From Bimastos eiseni (taxonomy: Eukaryota; Annelida; Clitellata; Crassiclitellata; Lumbricidae): a stretch of 64,000 bases of DNA. The translations under genes were made by a program, and so were the position numbers. Below the pieces are notes generated by a model that worked only from the letters and a program-made list of their open reading frames with translations, had not been told where the DNA came from and did no database searches. This document shows positions 22,822 through 33,200 of the stretch, one piece after another. The stretch lies in NCBI GenBank assembly GCA_959347315.1, contig OY365806.1, positions 38,878,903 through 38,942,902 on the forward strand, in the 5' to 3' direction. Position 1 is the first letter of the stretch; the number at the start of each line of letters is the position of its first letter.

Positions 22822-23325
22822 TTAATCCTGTATTCCCTCTTTGAAACTAGCGAATCGAAGAGTTAACATATCCACTAGCGCATTAGGATGTTGCGGAGGA
22901 ACTACGACTCCCTTGCCTGTTGAGAATCTCCCTTCCCATATCGGCTTAATGATTTCTTCATATTTTTCGCTTCTAGTCGACTTGGGTTTGTTCGGATTAT
23001 CAGGTCGACGGATTGCGACTGTCACATTCAAAATCTCACTCAAGTCTTTGAGATCGTTTATGTCGTATATCGTCTTGTCTGGTATTGCCATTGTCAATAA
23101 CTCCCAAAGTCCCGGAGTTCCCTTATAGGTAACATCTCCGATAGTTATATCATCACCTTCGGTCGTGATTAGACTGTCCCCGATGTGATATCGACCACCT
23201 GTAGAGTATATTCCAAAGGTCGTATCCGCCAACTTTTTGTTCGAGGCATATTCTTTTAAATATTTTGTAGCGATATCACCTAATTTCAAAGTTCTAATAT
23301 CTGAAACGGGATGAACCTCGCACAC
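22822..23325 (-). pseudogene. Element 1 conserved structural-block protein, N-terminus deleted
   Basis: A 167-residue open frame. It has DIRTLKLGDIATKYLKEYAS, then GIYSTGGRYHIGDSLI, GDVTYKGTPGLWELLTMAIP and STRSEKYEEIIKPIWEGR. The counterpart in element 4 (56480-57372) has a further ~100 N-terminal residues including KRDFIIGNFLKMKENIKQ. In element 1 these, plus two more genes, have been lost by a deletion that joins the gene to the pX-like gene at about 23330. Function is unknown. The protein is well conserved in related Polinton-like elements and may be a minor virion protein. Confidence 0.65.
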
Positions 23326-23333
23326 ATCTATCG

Positions 23334-23692
23334 ATGGCTACTGCGGGAATTGGATCGCTTGCAACGCCCTTTGCCAAGCTTGGTAATACGCTCTATAGCA
23401 GAAATTTGCCTGCAGTTACCATAAATGGTAATGTAGCACCGATAAATCCACCTTCAACTTTGGCATTATGGATTAGCTGCGTTTTACTCATTTTTATAGT
23501 CGCACCCGTTGCACCCTGATACGCTTTGGCTAATTTATTAACCTGTGCCTGGATAACAGCTAACACGTGGTTTCCATTTAAATCGTTGTGCTTTAATCCT
23601 ATGCTATCACCTGTTCCTGCCTGTTGCGATTTTTTGATTTTGTCTTTTTGTCCTTCTGAAATATTAACTTTGACGTTTGTGTATCGACTCAT
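23334..23692 (-). pseudogene. Element 1 pX-like minor capsid protein, truncated
   Basis: It starts MSRYTNVKVNISEGQKDKI after TTATTTAAA. The N-terminal part has two similar segments ending in basic/Gly motifs (NDLNGNHVLAVIQAQVNKL and GATGATIKMSKTQLIHNAK). A hydrophobic stretch follows (GGFIGATLPFMVTAGKFLL), then a stop. The glycine-rich tail with repeated YL motifs present in element 4 (58458-58736) is deleted here. It resembles the adenovirus pX-like proteins reported for adintoviruses; that assignment is from family pattern. Confidence 0.55.
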
Positions 23693-23744
23693 TTTAAATA
23701 AGACTATAAAACTTTTACGCCTCTCTTATATGAAACCGTATCGA

Positions 23745-24497
23745 TCATTCCTCACCTCGTACATTAATTAGTTGGCCATTTTGATCGGTGAGAGACGTTT
23801 CCATCATCGATATCGTGGATAGGGTGATTGGGAGATATATCAAATTACTCGGCGTTTCGATAATCGTATAGCCGGGCCCTACATTCGGGAAAAAGGAATA
23901 AATTATATTATCAGTCGTTCCGTTGCTATAGAAAGCCCCGATGATATCGCTCGTAACTCTCAGATCACTAACACTCATTGTGTCCACTATATTCTCCGAT
24001 TCCTGGTACACTGCTGAATAACGCCGTCTATCGAAACCGATGACTTTTCCGATAGAGTTCAATGCCCAAAAATCAACCATGTAGTTCTCCACTATATGTA
24101 CAACAGTCTTTAACGTATTGCTGTTTGCTTCTATCTTAATATTGTATGCTTCGTTAACCATATCATAATGCTCGTTTTCTTTTATGATTCTCTGGACGTA
24201 TTCGTTAATGTATATAATTTCATAACAACCTTCGTGAATGGTTATGGTAACCCACATAACTCCACCATTCGGCAAATACGAAAAGTTGTTGTTAGTCGAG
24301 TCGATGTTTGGGAATGAAAAATATGTTTCCAGATTGATAAGAGCCATTTCGTACTTTTTACCTTTATCGAACTGAATCAACGGATTGAATCGGGTCCTTA
24401 TTCGTGAACTCTTATCACTTAATAATATGTAAAACGATAACTTTGTCTCTTTGTAACGAGAGGTGTTGTCTGCAATCTTTTGTAGAAGTGATTCCAT
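23745..24497 (-). CDS. Element 1 penton-like / minor capsid protein, open
   Basis: An intact 250-residue frame starting MESLLQKIADNTSRYKETK after TTTTAAAA. Conserved features: SFYILLSDKSSRIRTRFNP, KKYEMALINLETYFSFPNI, ANSNTLKTVVHIV, NSIGKVIGFDR, FFPNVGPGYTIIETPSNLI and a C-terminal SLTDQNGQLINVRGEE. The gene lies between the packaging ATPase and the pX-like gene, as in elements 3 and 4, and is the best preserved structural gene here. I assign it to the penton-like family from position and recognition of the family; the fold is not proven by sequence alone. Confidence 0.6.
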   Translation of the reverse strand: MESLLQKIADNTSRYKETKLSFYILLSDKSSRIRTRFNPLIQFDKGKKYEMALINLETYFSFPNIDSTNNNFSYLPNGGVMWVTITIHEGCYEIIYINEYVQRIIKENEHYDMVNEAYNIKIEANSNTLKTVVHIVENYMVDFWALNSIGKVIGFDRRRYSAVYQESENIVDTMSVSDLRVTSDIIGAFYSNGTTDNIIYSFFPNVGPGYTIIETPSNLIYLPITLSTISMMETSLTDQNGQLINVRGEE

Positions 24498-24520
24498 TTT
24501 TAAAATATAAAAGATTTATT

Positions 24521-25293
24521 TATAATGGAATGTAGAATTCATCGAAACCGCATCTATACTTGCCGTTATTCTTATTACTAGTCTGATCTATCATTACAAA
24601 TCCATGAGGTTGCTCCCAAGCTGTTTTCATAGTTTCTTAAACTCATCTTTAGACATGTCTGTACTTACGTGATCGTGGTAGATGTGATTAATATTTTTCT
24701 GGTCTTGAGGAAACAAGCAGATAAAGTTTGCATTCTCTCTGATCGTCTGTCTAGGTAGTTTGAAATAATTTTGAGCGAGGTAGAAGCAATCAACGTTACT
24801 ATGCCTTCCCGGATGTAGTAGGTCTCACATTTATTTTGCTTTTCTAACTGTAAATCATCGAAAATCACCAGGTTCTTCTTTTCGCGATTCAAATCTCTCG
24901 CATCTGGCACATCTTCAGACGATTCGAAGAACTTGGAAGATATATCAGATTTTTTATCCGAGTGTTTAGCCATTTTCTCAATGACGAATGGTGGAGGTAC
25001 ATTTTCTCTCGCGATCTTGTCTAGGCACCCGAATAGCCCGCCGATGGATTCTTTCGGTATTTTTCCTGCAATGCTTGCTTGAGTATTTTATACTCTGGTT
25101 GAAAGAGAGATCTTCCGAATACTTGCAGATTGTCGTAGTCTAACCATCCAGGTCTTAGAAGTAGGTTCAACAAAAGAGTCGGCTTACCACATCCAGACTT
25201 TCCTACGATTAACCCTCTTACACTTCTAGGTAAAAGAGGATTATTGAATCTCTTAGATAATATGCCGTTCCACGATAAATCTTTGACTTCCAT
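24521..25293 (-). pseudogene. ATP: Element 1 A32/FtsK-like packaging ATPase, broken
   Basis: It starts MEVKDLSWNGILSKRFNNPL after CATTTAAA. The P-loop reads GKSGCGKPT: the Walker A Thr is replaced by Pro (element 3 keeps GKSGCGKTT-type sequence). Downstream are RPGWLDYDNLQVFGRSLFQP, a frameshift near 25020, a Walker B-like VIFDDLQLEKQ (about 24870) and a conserved tail CGFDEFYIPL in another frame. The ATPase would pump DNA into capsids. At least three frame breaks and the P-loop change make it dead. It is transcribed away from the divergent phospholipase-integrase gene, whose start is 80 bp off. Confidence 0.85.
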
Positions 25294-25373
25294 TTTAAAT
25301 GTATCTAATTGTATTTAAAAAAGGATGTAATCCGTAAAGTGTTAAACTCGTACTGAAACTAAAAATATTCAAA

Positions 25374-26629
25374 ATGTTACAACGAAGAAAGGAAGGTCAT
25401 TGCTTAGAGGCACATGTGATATATGTGAAAAGACAAGGACACAATTCGTGAAGTCATCTGAAGGTGGTGATTTAGTTGGATCGTTAAATTCGGTTGCCAG
25501 CGGTATTAAGCTGCGGTGGGCTAAATATCCAGGTGAGATGCACTTACCGGGACATTCGTTTACTGGTCCTGGTACTAGACTTGATTTGAGGTTGAATTCC
25601 GATGGAACTCCTAAGGATTGGTCGAAGCCCGTCAATGGAGTCGACAACGCTGCATATCATCATGATTTAGCTTACGGCCAACTAGTCTCGGGTTAGGTTC
25701 TAAAAAAGCCTAAAATTGCAATGGACCGATCAACTCGCGGATGAGTTACATAAGCCTGTAGTAAGGCGCTTGAGGAAGAGGAAGGTATACGTTGGTGGAA
25801 TAGATGAAATATGGGCTGATGATTTAGTCGATATGCAGGCTTTTGCTAAAGATAACGATGGTGTGAAATACTTACTAACCGTAATAGATGTGTTTTCCAA
25901 GTACGGTTGGATCGTACCATTAAATGATAAAAGTAAGAAATCAACGGCTAGTGGCTTTCTGAAAATATCTGAGAGCGGTAGAAGACCAGGCAAGATGTGG
26001 GTGGACAAAGGTAAGGAATTTTATATTAAAGATGTTAAGAACTTAGTCGAGTTGTATTCGACCGAGAACGAAAAAAAGTCGTGCGCTGTTGAGCGTTGGA
26101 ATAGAACAATGCGTGAAAAAATGTTTAAGTATTTTACAGCTAATTCAACTAGAAGATTTATCGATGTGTTGGATGAAATGGTGAGTAATTATAATGAAAC
26201 TAGGCATTCTTCCATTAAAATGACACCCTCTAAAGCTAGTTTGAAAATGAATGAAAAAGCTGTATGGATGAACTTAAATGGAAGTGAAATTCCAGAACCC
26301 ATTAAGCCTAAGTTCTCGGTAGGCGATAAAGTTAGAATAACGAAGAAGAAAATATATTTGAAAAAGGATATGCACCTAGATGGACTGAGGAAATGTTCAC
26401 AATTGCACAAGTTCAGTATACGGATCGACCAACTGATAAGGTTACTGATAATAATGATGAGGAAATACAGGGCTCATTTTACGAACAGGAGCTACAGAAG
26501 GCTACTTAAGAAATATTTAGAATAGAAAAGATAATCAGAAAACGAGGAAACAAGTCGCTGGAGAAATGGTTGGGTAATCTTGAGTCATTTAATTCCTGGG
26601 TTGATAATGAAGACTTGGTGGTCACGTGA
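25374..26629 (+). pseudogene. INT: Element 1 phospholipase A2-integrase-chromodomain protein
   Basis: Three domains in order. First, a short CDIC zinc-binding-like start and a phospholipase A2-like domain with a GPG calcium loop (HSFTGPGTRLD) and the catalytic HDLAY (25400-25696). Second, after a short in-frame-breaking deletion, a retroviral-type integrase (25716 on) with first Asp in DDLVDMQAF, second Asp in WVDKGKEF, and Glu in VERWNRTM. Third, after a frameshift near 26365, a chromodomain ending ESFNSWVDNEDL. The integrase would insert the element; the phospholipase could breach endosomes, as in parvoviruses; the chromodomain may choose target chromatin. Element 3 shows the same order with the linker preserved. 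It is dead in this copy. Confidence 0.85.
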
Positions 26630-26636
26630 TGATGAT

Positions 26637-26865
26637 TCATCATCGAAGCTGTTGGAAATTTCTCGGACCTATTAAACGTCTTGGTTGATGTTTAACCTAG
26701 AGTTTAGGTTTTTATATGAATTGGTTTTTGTAACCTAGTTATAGGTTACAAATAGTTATAGGTTACAAATAGTTATAGGTTACAAATACGTTTTGGTAAC
26801 CTATTAGGTGGGCGAATTGACAAATATTATGGTCGATGAGCCAGATAGCGGGAATTCCTACTACT
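26637..26865 (-). repeat. Element 1 right terminal inverted repeat
   Basis: The partner of 13300-13495. It contains three 17-bp tandem units TAGTTATAGGTTACAAA (26736-26786) where the left arm has one, explaining its extra ~33 bp. Confidence 0.9.
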
Positions 26866-26871
26866 AGCGTA
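26866..26871. repeat. Target site duplication, right (AGCGTA)
   Basis: It matches AGCATA at 13294-13299 with one mismatch. Confidence 0.75.
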
Positions 26872-27794
26872 GATGCACAACGTACTCCCAGGCCACCATC
26901 TCTCACCGGCAAAGAAGACTGGAGCCAAAGGTCATTGTCAAGGTCCACATTTAAAATGGTTGATAGTTCTTCTCTCAACAGTTGATCAAACCGAGTCAAG
27001 CCCGGGCAATCAACGCAGACGGTTGTGGGCAGACTGTACAAGAGGTTCGGTACACTTCGACTGTTTCTCAGCAGAACCAGAGCGTCATGTGGATAAAGCA
27101 AGGACAATTTTCCAATTGTCTTCTCGAGGTCATTAGCCTTTGAGTTAACGACCATGTTCACAGCTGGACCTGGAATCTGAGGTACACCCAACAAGGTCAT
27201 CTCCACTAGGGCTATGCTTGTGAATTCTGGATCGCAGGGTCATTGTTCGGCATCTGGGTGTTGTGACACGCGATTTCGCCTTTGCTGCGGTTCAAGAGCT
27301 ATCCCAGAATCTGTGATCCTGCACGATTAACTGAACGTCGGCTGCCACTGTTTCCTTGTTACCTCCCAATGTCAGATCATCCAGATATCCGATATGCAGA
27401 TCCGATCGAAGCTTCATCAGAATCGGTTGCAGCACAAGACAGAATTCCAGAGGTCGCAAAGGATCGACTTGCTGCGTCCCTTCTTCGGATCGAATTATGT
27501 TTGAACCATAGCGCAACAGTGAACGGTTTGAATAGGCAGCGTGAGGAAAATGGTAGAGCTCTGGGATTTCTCTAGCAATTGCCTCTAGAAGAGAATCTCT
27601 GCGCAGAGTGTTAAAGGTATTGGCAAAGTCAAGCTTCACTAGGACGCTGTCTTCAGGCACTGTGGTTACCTAACAACGTGTCGCATGGACAGCTGCCTCA
27701 GCTCCTCCTGGAATGCCTGCCCAAGCTGAATGGGGGCGAGCAGTTGGGACAGCCTTGCTACTGCATGCGAATTAGTGCACTTCGCAAACAACTA

Positions 27795-28065
27795 CCATCA
27801 ATCTGTGACCATCCTTTTATTCCCATCTCTACTGTAAACCCATACAATATACGATCCTCTTCCAATTACAGACCCATCCTCTGTCGAACAAATACGCGTA
27901 AATTCCCCCTAAATATACTTGTCCATCGACTTGGAATGCTATACCGGTCATTATGCGACAAATTTGTAGACTTCGTCTGTTTAAGGCTAGACTTAAAATA
28001 CACCTGTTAAATAATTCATAATTACTGCGTTGGGAGTCAATAAACACGATATTGATTGATTGATC
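27795..28065. mobile_element. Insertion inside LINE copy C
   Basis: This stretch is unrelated to the LINE reading frame on either side. It ends in a short ATTGATTGATTGAT run, typical of the 3' end of L2/CR1-type elements or their SINEs. The family is unknown. Confidence 0.4.
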
Positions 28066-28199
28066 CTTTAAGCGTTGTGGGGTTGTGCCATCTGGAACAC
28101 CAGCCGACCCCGCTGGGAAAGAGGAGATTGCCCAAGCGACATCTTCTTTAGAAACTTGAAGCGAGATTAAGCGATCCGAACTGTCTGGATCACACGAGA

Positions 28200-28573
28200 A
28201 GGCAGTATGGTTGAATTTGCACGGTGATGAGATCTCGGAACCCAATTTACCTAAGTTCTCAGTAGGTGATAGAGTTAGAATAACGAAGAAGAAGAACATC
28301 TTTGAAAAGGGTTATACACCGAGATTGTCGGAGGAGGATTTTATAGTATCTCAGATTCAATACATGGATCCTCTAACTTATAAGATTACTGATTATAATG
28401 GTGAGGAAATACAGGGCTCATTTTACGAACAAGAGCTACAGAAGACTACTCAAGAAATATTTATAGTCGAAAAGGCTATCAAGATGCGCGGTAACAAGTG
28501 GCCTGTGAAATGGCTCGGTTATCCCGAGTCGTTTAATTCCTGGGTTGCTGATGAATATCTCGTAGTCTTGTGA
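28200..28573 (+). pseudogene. INT: Element 2 integrase C-terminus with intact chromodomain
   Basis: The open frame carries the post-catalytic integrase region (KFSVGDRVRITKKKNIFEKG, then YKITDYNGEEIQGSFYEQEL) and a chromodomain (IFIVEKAIKMRGNKWPVKWL, then YPESFNSWVADEYL), ending at TGA 28571. The catalytic core is absent. It is better preserved than the same part of element 1, which is frameshifted. Chromodomains bind methylated histone tails, and in integrases they may steer insertion. Confidence 0.85.
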
Positions 28574-28576
28574 TAA

Positions 28577-28864
28577 TGTCTCATCGAAACTATTGGAAAT
28601 TCCCGTAACTTTTGACCTGTTGGTGGATGTTTTGACCAGAGTTTAGGTTTGTGCATGATTTGTAGCTCATCATCGAAACTATTGGAAAATTCCTGGCGTT
28701 TTTTTACCTATTGCTTGATGTTTGACTTAGGGGCTTAGATTTGTGTATGAATTGGTTATTTTTAACCTAGTTATAGGTTAATAATACGTTTTAATAACCT
28801 ATTAGGTGGGTGAATTGACCAATGTTATGGTTAAATGCGCAAGATAGCAACAAATATAACTACT
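28577..28864 (-). repeat. Element 2 right terminal repeat with internal duplication
   Basis: Homologous to the element 1 terminal repeat. A segment around ATCGAAACTATTGGAAA is present twice (about 28583 and 28669), an 85-bp-scale duplication not seen in element 1. Confidence 0.75.
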
Positions 28865-29447
28865 TATATTTGCCAAAAGGTAATAAATGGTTCAAATAAC
28901 GATTTATCGTGCCCTTGCAACCCTAGGCCTATTTTGACTAATTTGATTTCTATCAAATTGAAAGAGAATAGGTTGGGGTCCATCCATATATTGCGTACGC
29001 AAAAATCTGATTTTCGCACCCACCTTTCCTGTTGCACTGCGTACATTTCGTGGACCACCTTCTCCATGCTTACGCATATTTCAGCTCTACCCCATTCCCC
29101 GTTGCAAAGGTTAAATAACTAAGGACATCCATAAAACATTGATTTTACCACAGGTTATTTATTTTTGTTAGGCATCATACTTAACAGCTTAATGACAGGC
29201 CAGGATGGTTTAAATGTCGAAGACTCGCAAAGACCGTTAGAGTAGGGTCTATGTGGGCGCGTAGTCTTGCATTGTCTTAGAGAATTAATATCGTAGCAAT
29301 GAGGGCTTGGTTCTGTTAACAATGGCAATGCTATGGTATAGATGATGAGACATGGGAAAATAAGCAGACATACTAGTTAAAGCCACACGAATCAGTAACG
29401 GACGAACGAAATAATATAATATTGTGATTGTGATATGTTTTCGCAAA
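28865..29447. other. Gene-free stretch
   Basis: No coding homology recognised between element 2 and the candidate exon. Short frames only. Confidence 0.5.
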
Positions 29448-29449
29448 AG

Positions 29450-29605
29450 ATGTGCCTGGCAATTACCGACTGGCGAGTTCTGTACCGCAGACAGACGACC
29501 TATCATTTCCAAGCAATCATCTACACGACTCTGCTTATCGCATTCATCTTTGTTCTCATATTTGGCGTCGTCTACAGCTCCTGTCAACAGACAGCCGTCA
29601 TGAAT
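29450..29605 (+). CDS. Candidate host exon: tetraspanin third membrane segment
   Basis: A 156-bp stretch, phase 0 at both ends, bounded by AG at 29448-29449 and a strong donor GTGAGT at 29606. It encodes 52 residues: MCLAITDWRVLYRRQ, then a ~22-residue hydrophobic segment (AIIYTTLLIAFIFVLIFGVV), then a short tail with SSCQQ. A KxC motif followed by a basic stretch and a membrane helix fits the end of the inner loop and third helix of peripherin/RDS-type tetraspanins. Phase and topology fit joining to the exon at 48306. A stop codon just upstream (about 29412) limits where the exon can start. The acceptor is weak. No expression evidence. Confidence 0.5.
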
Positions 29606-29793
29606 GTGAGTAAACAAACTATCTATGATCAATAGATAGGTCTTTCTTTCTTTTGCGTAGTCGTTACGTGCCAAGCCAATAAATCCAGAGTGAGCGCGTA
29701 GAGCTGTTCACATCAACTAGCATGGTGTGGGAAGATCTGTATGTATGCACGTGACCGGGATGCATCTCAAGAATTCGGTCGGCTGTAGCTTGT

Positions 29794-30285
29794 AAAATTG
29801 ACATATTTACACGATCTTGGTGTCTATTTCCATAATTATTGGGTCAGGCAAACGAATGGTAATGGAATAAGAGTGCTAGATCTTGTGCCTTACAAGATCG
29901 ACATGGTATGAACATAAAAAAATCGAAAATGTGTCAATGGATATGGGCCAAAGCACTAGTTAGTGCATTTTGTACAAGTTCATTATACTAAAACAAGGCC
30001 GTTTTATGATTATTGATTATTTAACAACCTGCAGTAAGACATACCAAAACCTGTATTGTGCGCAATGCAAGAAAATAAGAAAAAAATCACAAAATAGCAC
30101 AAAATTGGCCCACATGCAAATAACACATCTAAGGCTGTAACTCTTATAAGTTGACATATTTACATGATCCTGTTGTCTATTTCCACAACTATTGGGTCAG
30201 GAAATCGAATGGTAATGGAATGCAAGTGCTGGACCTTGTGCCTTATGAGATTGACATGGTATGAACATAAAAAAACTGGTAAGTA
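29794..30285. repeat. Direct repeat of ~135 bp, 337 bp apart
   Basis: 29794-29930 and 30131-30267 share a stretch from TTGACATATTTACA to GACATGGTATGAACATAAA with roughly 80-85% identity. Nothing coding is visible. This is an old local duplication or two copies of a short repeat. Confidence 0.7.
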
Positions 30286-33200
30286 AGTAAATAAGTATGC
30301 ATTTTATTGAACAGCTTGCAAGCGCACTGCGGGAACATCATAAATGAACAATCAAAGAATGTTCAATTACAAAATAATCAGATGAAGCAACTACACCACA
30401 GACATCCTTGGAGTTGTAAGAGTAAAGAGAAAGCAAGCAATAGGAATACTGATCACTATAGGAATAGTTTCATTTGTATAGCATTCGATTCATTTGTATA
30501 CCATTCGGGAGAAAGAACCAGACCCGGTGAGTATGTCAGCATGCGGGATCTCTCGATTGTGCAATTGTGCAATCGAGAGAATGTTAAACTATTTACAGGA
30601 CGCAAAAGACAATCTAGGACATGACAAGGGTGTTGTTACAGAAGAAGTAATGGGAGGGATCTGCATGACCACAGCGGCCATCAAAATTCACCTGGTCAAA
30701 TGGCAGACACTTGTGCCACATCGCTTTCCGTACAATTGCGTTGAGACGCATAATTACGAAACTTGTAATCATTAAACAAGTTTGGTAAAGTAATGAGTTT
30801 TAAGGATGCATAAGATATGAGACTTGTAATTATAAACATGCATCACAGGTGTGGTATAGCAATGAGTTTTAAAGATGCGGTTATTGACTTTGCCTCTGAT
30901 GATATCTTAAGCTTCAAGACTTCGGCAATGCCAGAGCCAGCTATGACTGACCACATAATATAAAGATAACTTATGATAATCTGAAACCCATCCAGCATAC
31001 AGACCATGTTCAGTTTATGTCATTGAATGACCTCGACTGCCTTGATAAACAGTGGTTGATCGAAAGTAACACATGATGTAACAATGTTCAACGTAGCTGA
31101 TTGATCAGCCACAAAAGACAAAGTAGGCAGGCTATAAGACTGGATTCAGATCGATGGGCAACATACGAAAATCCGCCTGTGGCTGATATTCACCAATGCT
31201 CATATTTTGCATGAAACCACCCAATTTGGACATGGTTTAGATTCTTCATGAAAAAACCAACCACAGTGCCAAACAGGACTGTTACACTGGCAATGTATGC
31301 GGGTGCTGCAGTTCAACAAGGCATATAAAACATAATCTGTGTTCTTTTACCCAACAAAAGGTTCCCAACACTCACCTTAAGTAATATTTAAATCGGAACC
31401 TAACCAAAAGCACCATATTTGGATATGTCCATACTAACTTCAATGGATTTGTCTGATGGTGGAACTAAATCACCAGAATCTACAATCCACATCAACAGTT
31501 ACTGACCTATCTCACACTGCTATCACGTACAGTGGTATTTAGAGGGTAACTTTCATGGACACGTGCATCGCATACATGTATGATAGGCTACCTTGCAATA
31601 GTTTTGCTGCAGCTTCAATACTCCACTCATCCTCCTTCTCATTGTCCGCATCCCTCAGTAACACTTATCACTGATGATGTACTTCTGAGGCACATCACAT
31701 CCATCCTTGTGACCCAAAAACCTTAGCAAACCATATCTTCCCGCCATTATGCATCTGTAACATTTTCTTAAAATGCTTAACAGAATCAGAGGTGTAAGAA
31801 GGTTTTGAAAAGTGGGGAGGCATAATTTAAAAAAATGTTGCGCGAAGCGTTCAAAATCTTTTTTGCCCTCCCACTTTTTAAATTTTGCCTCCACCCAGAA
31901 ATTTGAAAAATGAAGGGGCACAAATTATCTTAACAAAAGTAATCTAAAAAATCTATTGAATAAACATAAAAAGAACCGATTTGGGGGCACATGGGGGCAC
32001 TAAGCACTAAAACTGGAGGGCTCTGCCCAGTTTGAAAACTGGAGGGGGCGGTGCCCCCCTCTGCTCCCCGCTTGTTACACCCCTGCACAGAATATACGTC
32101 ACATGGTCCATCTGCAGTTTCTCATTTCTTCCTGAACCTCAACAACTGTGTATAATTCACCAAACTTTGCCTCCATAGTGTGTCAGTCAAGTTGCAAAAA
32201 CTTCAGTTGTCTGAAGTATTTGCAATTTGTCTGTATTCGGTCGCCGACCACGATCTGCCTGTTTTGCGTCATCCTGCTCAACTAAAGACTTTAATCTACA
32301 ATTGCTGAAATATGTGTGACATTTTGTGTGATATCGCGCTTCTACAGCAATGGCATCACCACAAGTTTTTCAACGTATAAGCACCGCAAAACTCCACTCA
32401 TTCTTGTGCCTCTCACAGACGCTCTCAATTGTCTCAAACAAAGCTTTAGTTTCTGCAATACGCATTTCTTCATACTTCTGCTTAGGGTGCCTGTTATCAA
32501 TAGCAGCAGGCTTGGTGCAAAAAACAGTCTAATTTCCAATCAAATAGTTCGCTAACTTCGCTCGCTGAACAGAGAACCTTAACCTGACTGATCATCATCA
32601 TCAACCTGACTTACGCCAATGCAATTCGCCTTTTCGATCACTATTATAAATTATTCTGCATGATTCATGCACCCTAACTACATGTATGCCTGAATTGCAG
32701 CCCATGTATCGGATAACGTCGCAATCGCCACGCCGAATACCAGCATCTAAGAGGGATTTTCTTTATCTAGCTTGTCCTACGATAGTCAGCTTCAAGTCAT
32801 TCCAGGGACTAGTAACATTTAGAACGGCAAATAATACAATTATCCTCACACAGCTCTGAGTTATCATTTATGCTGAATTCGATGTAATTAGGAAGAAGGT
32901 CTTATATAACGCTACCAGGTTAAATTAGCCGATAAAATCAATGCAATTCCTAACAATAATACAAAATCTAGCGCTTATACTGACTTAAACTTGTCTAAAG
33001 CATCAAATTTCTGGAAATTAATATATTAAATTGCATATTATCGACGTAAACATTCAACCAAAGGCGCTAAATGTAGCTCGACTCAGAGGCAAATTGCGCA
33101 ATCAATAGAGTTATTTCGCCAAATATCAACCACATTAGGCCTAAAAGTCAAATTGTAAAGTTTCCCATTGTTAGGTTCTCTGTAGGTTTTAATGAGAATG

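Larger units (their letters stand above)
13300..26865 (+). mobile_element. Element 1: Polinton/adintovirus-like element, nearly complete
   Basis: A 13.6-kb element with inverted terminal repeats starting AGT and 6-bp target duplications. Gene order left to right: DNA polymerase B, protease, spike-like protein and a conserved unknown protein on plus; SAP/NUMOD-like protein, major-capsid-like protein, small protein, structural protein, pX-like protein, penton-like protein and ATPase on minus; phospholipase A2-integrase-chromodomain on plus. Most genes carry stops or frameshifts, but the protease and penton-like genes are open. A 1.09-kb insertion and a deletion near 23330 interrupt the minus block. 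The polymerase, integrase, ATPase and adenain set is diagnostic of Polintons. Confidence 0.92.
26866..28199 (-). mobile_element. LINE copy C, upstream piece (right of element 1)
   Basis: The reverse transcriptase part of the LINE interrupted by element 1. 28070-28199 has AWAISSFPAGSAGVPDGTTP; about 27690-27790 has an AKC...AGIPGGAEAAVHATR segment; 27292-27660 has VLVKLDFANTFNTLRRDSLL and an intact catalytic loop GYLDDLTLGG; 26866-27206 has SLPVRDGGLGVRCASTL, ending at element 1. A stretch of about 260 bp (27795-28065), ending in TTGATTGATTGAT, replaces the expected coding between the first two pieces. Its 5' end abuts element 2 at 28200. Confidence 0.8.
28200..28864 (+). mobile_element. Element 2: right-end fragment of a Polinton-like element
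   Basis: Only the integrase C-terminus with chromodomain (28200-28573) and a right terminal repeat remain. The end at 28864 reads AGTAGTTATATTTG on the minus strand and aligns base for base with the first ~56 positions of the element 1 right end. The left side is cut off by LINE copy C, so element 2 is older than the LINE, which is older than element 1. Confidence 0.85.

Noticed and set aside
30307..30775. Two overlapping plus-strand frames of ~100 codons
   Set aside because: No recognisable motif, low-complexity His/Gln content, and no splice context that stands out.
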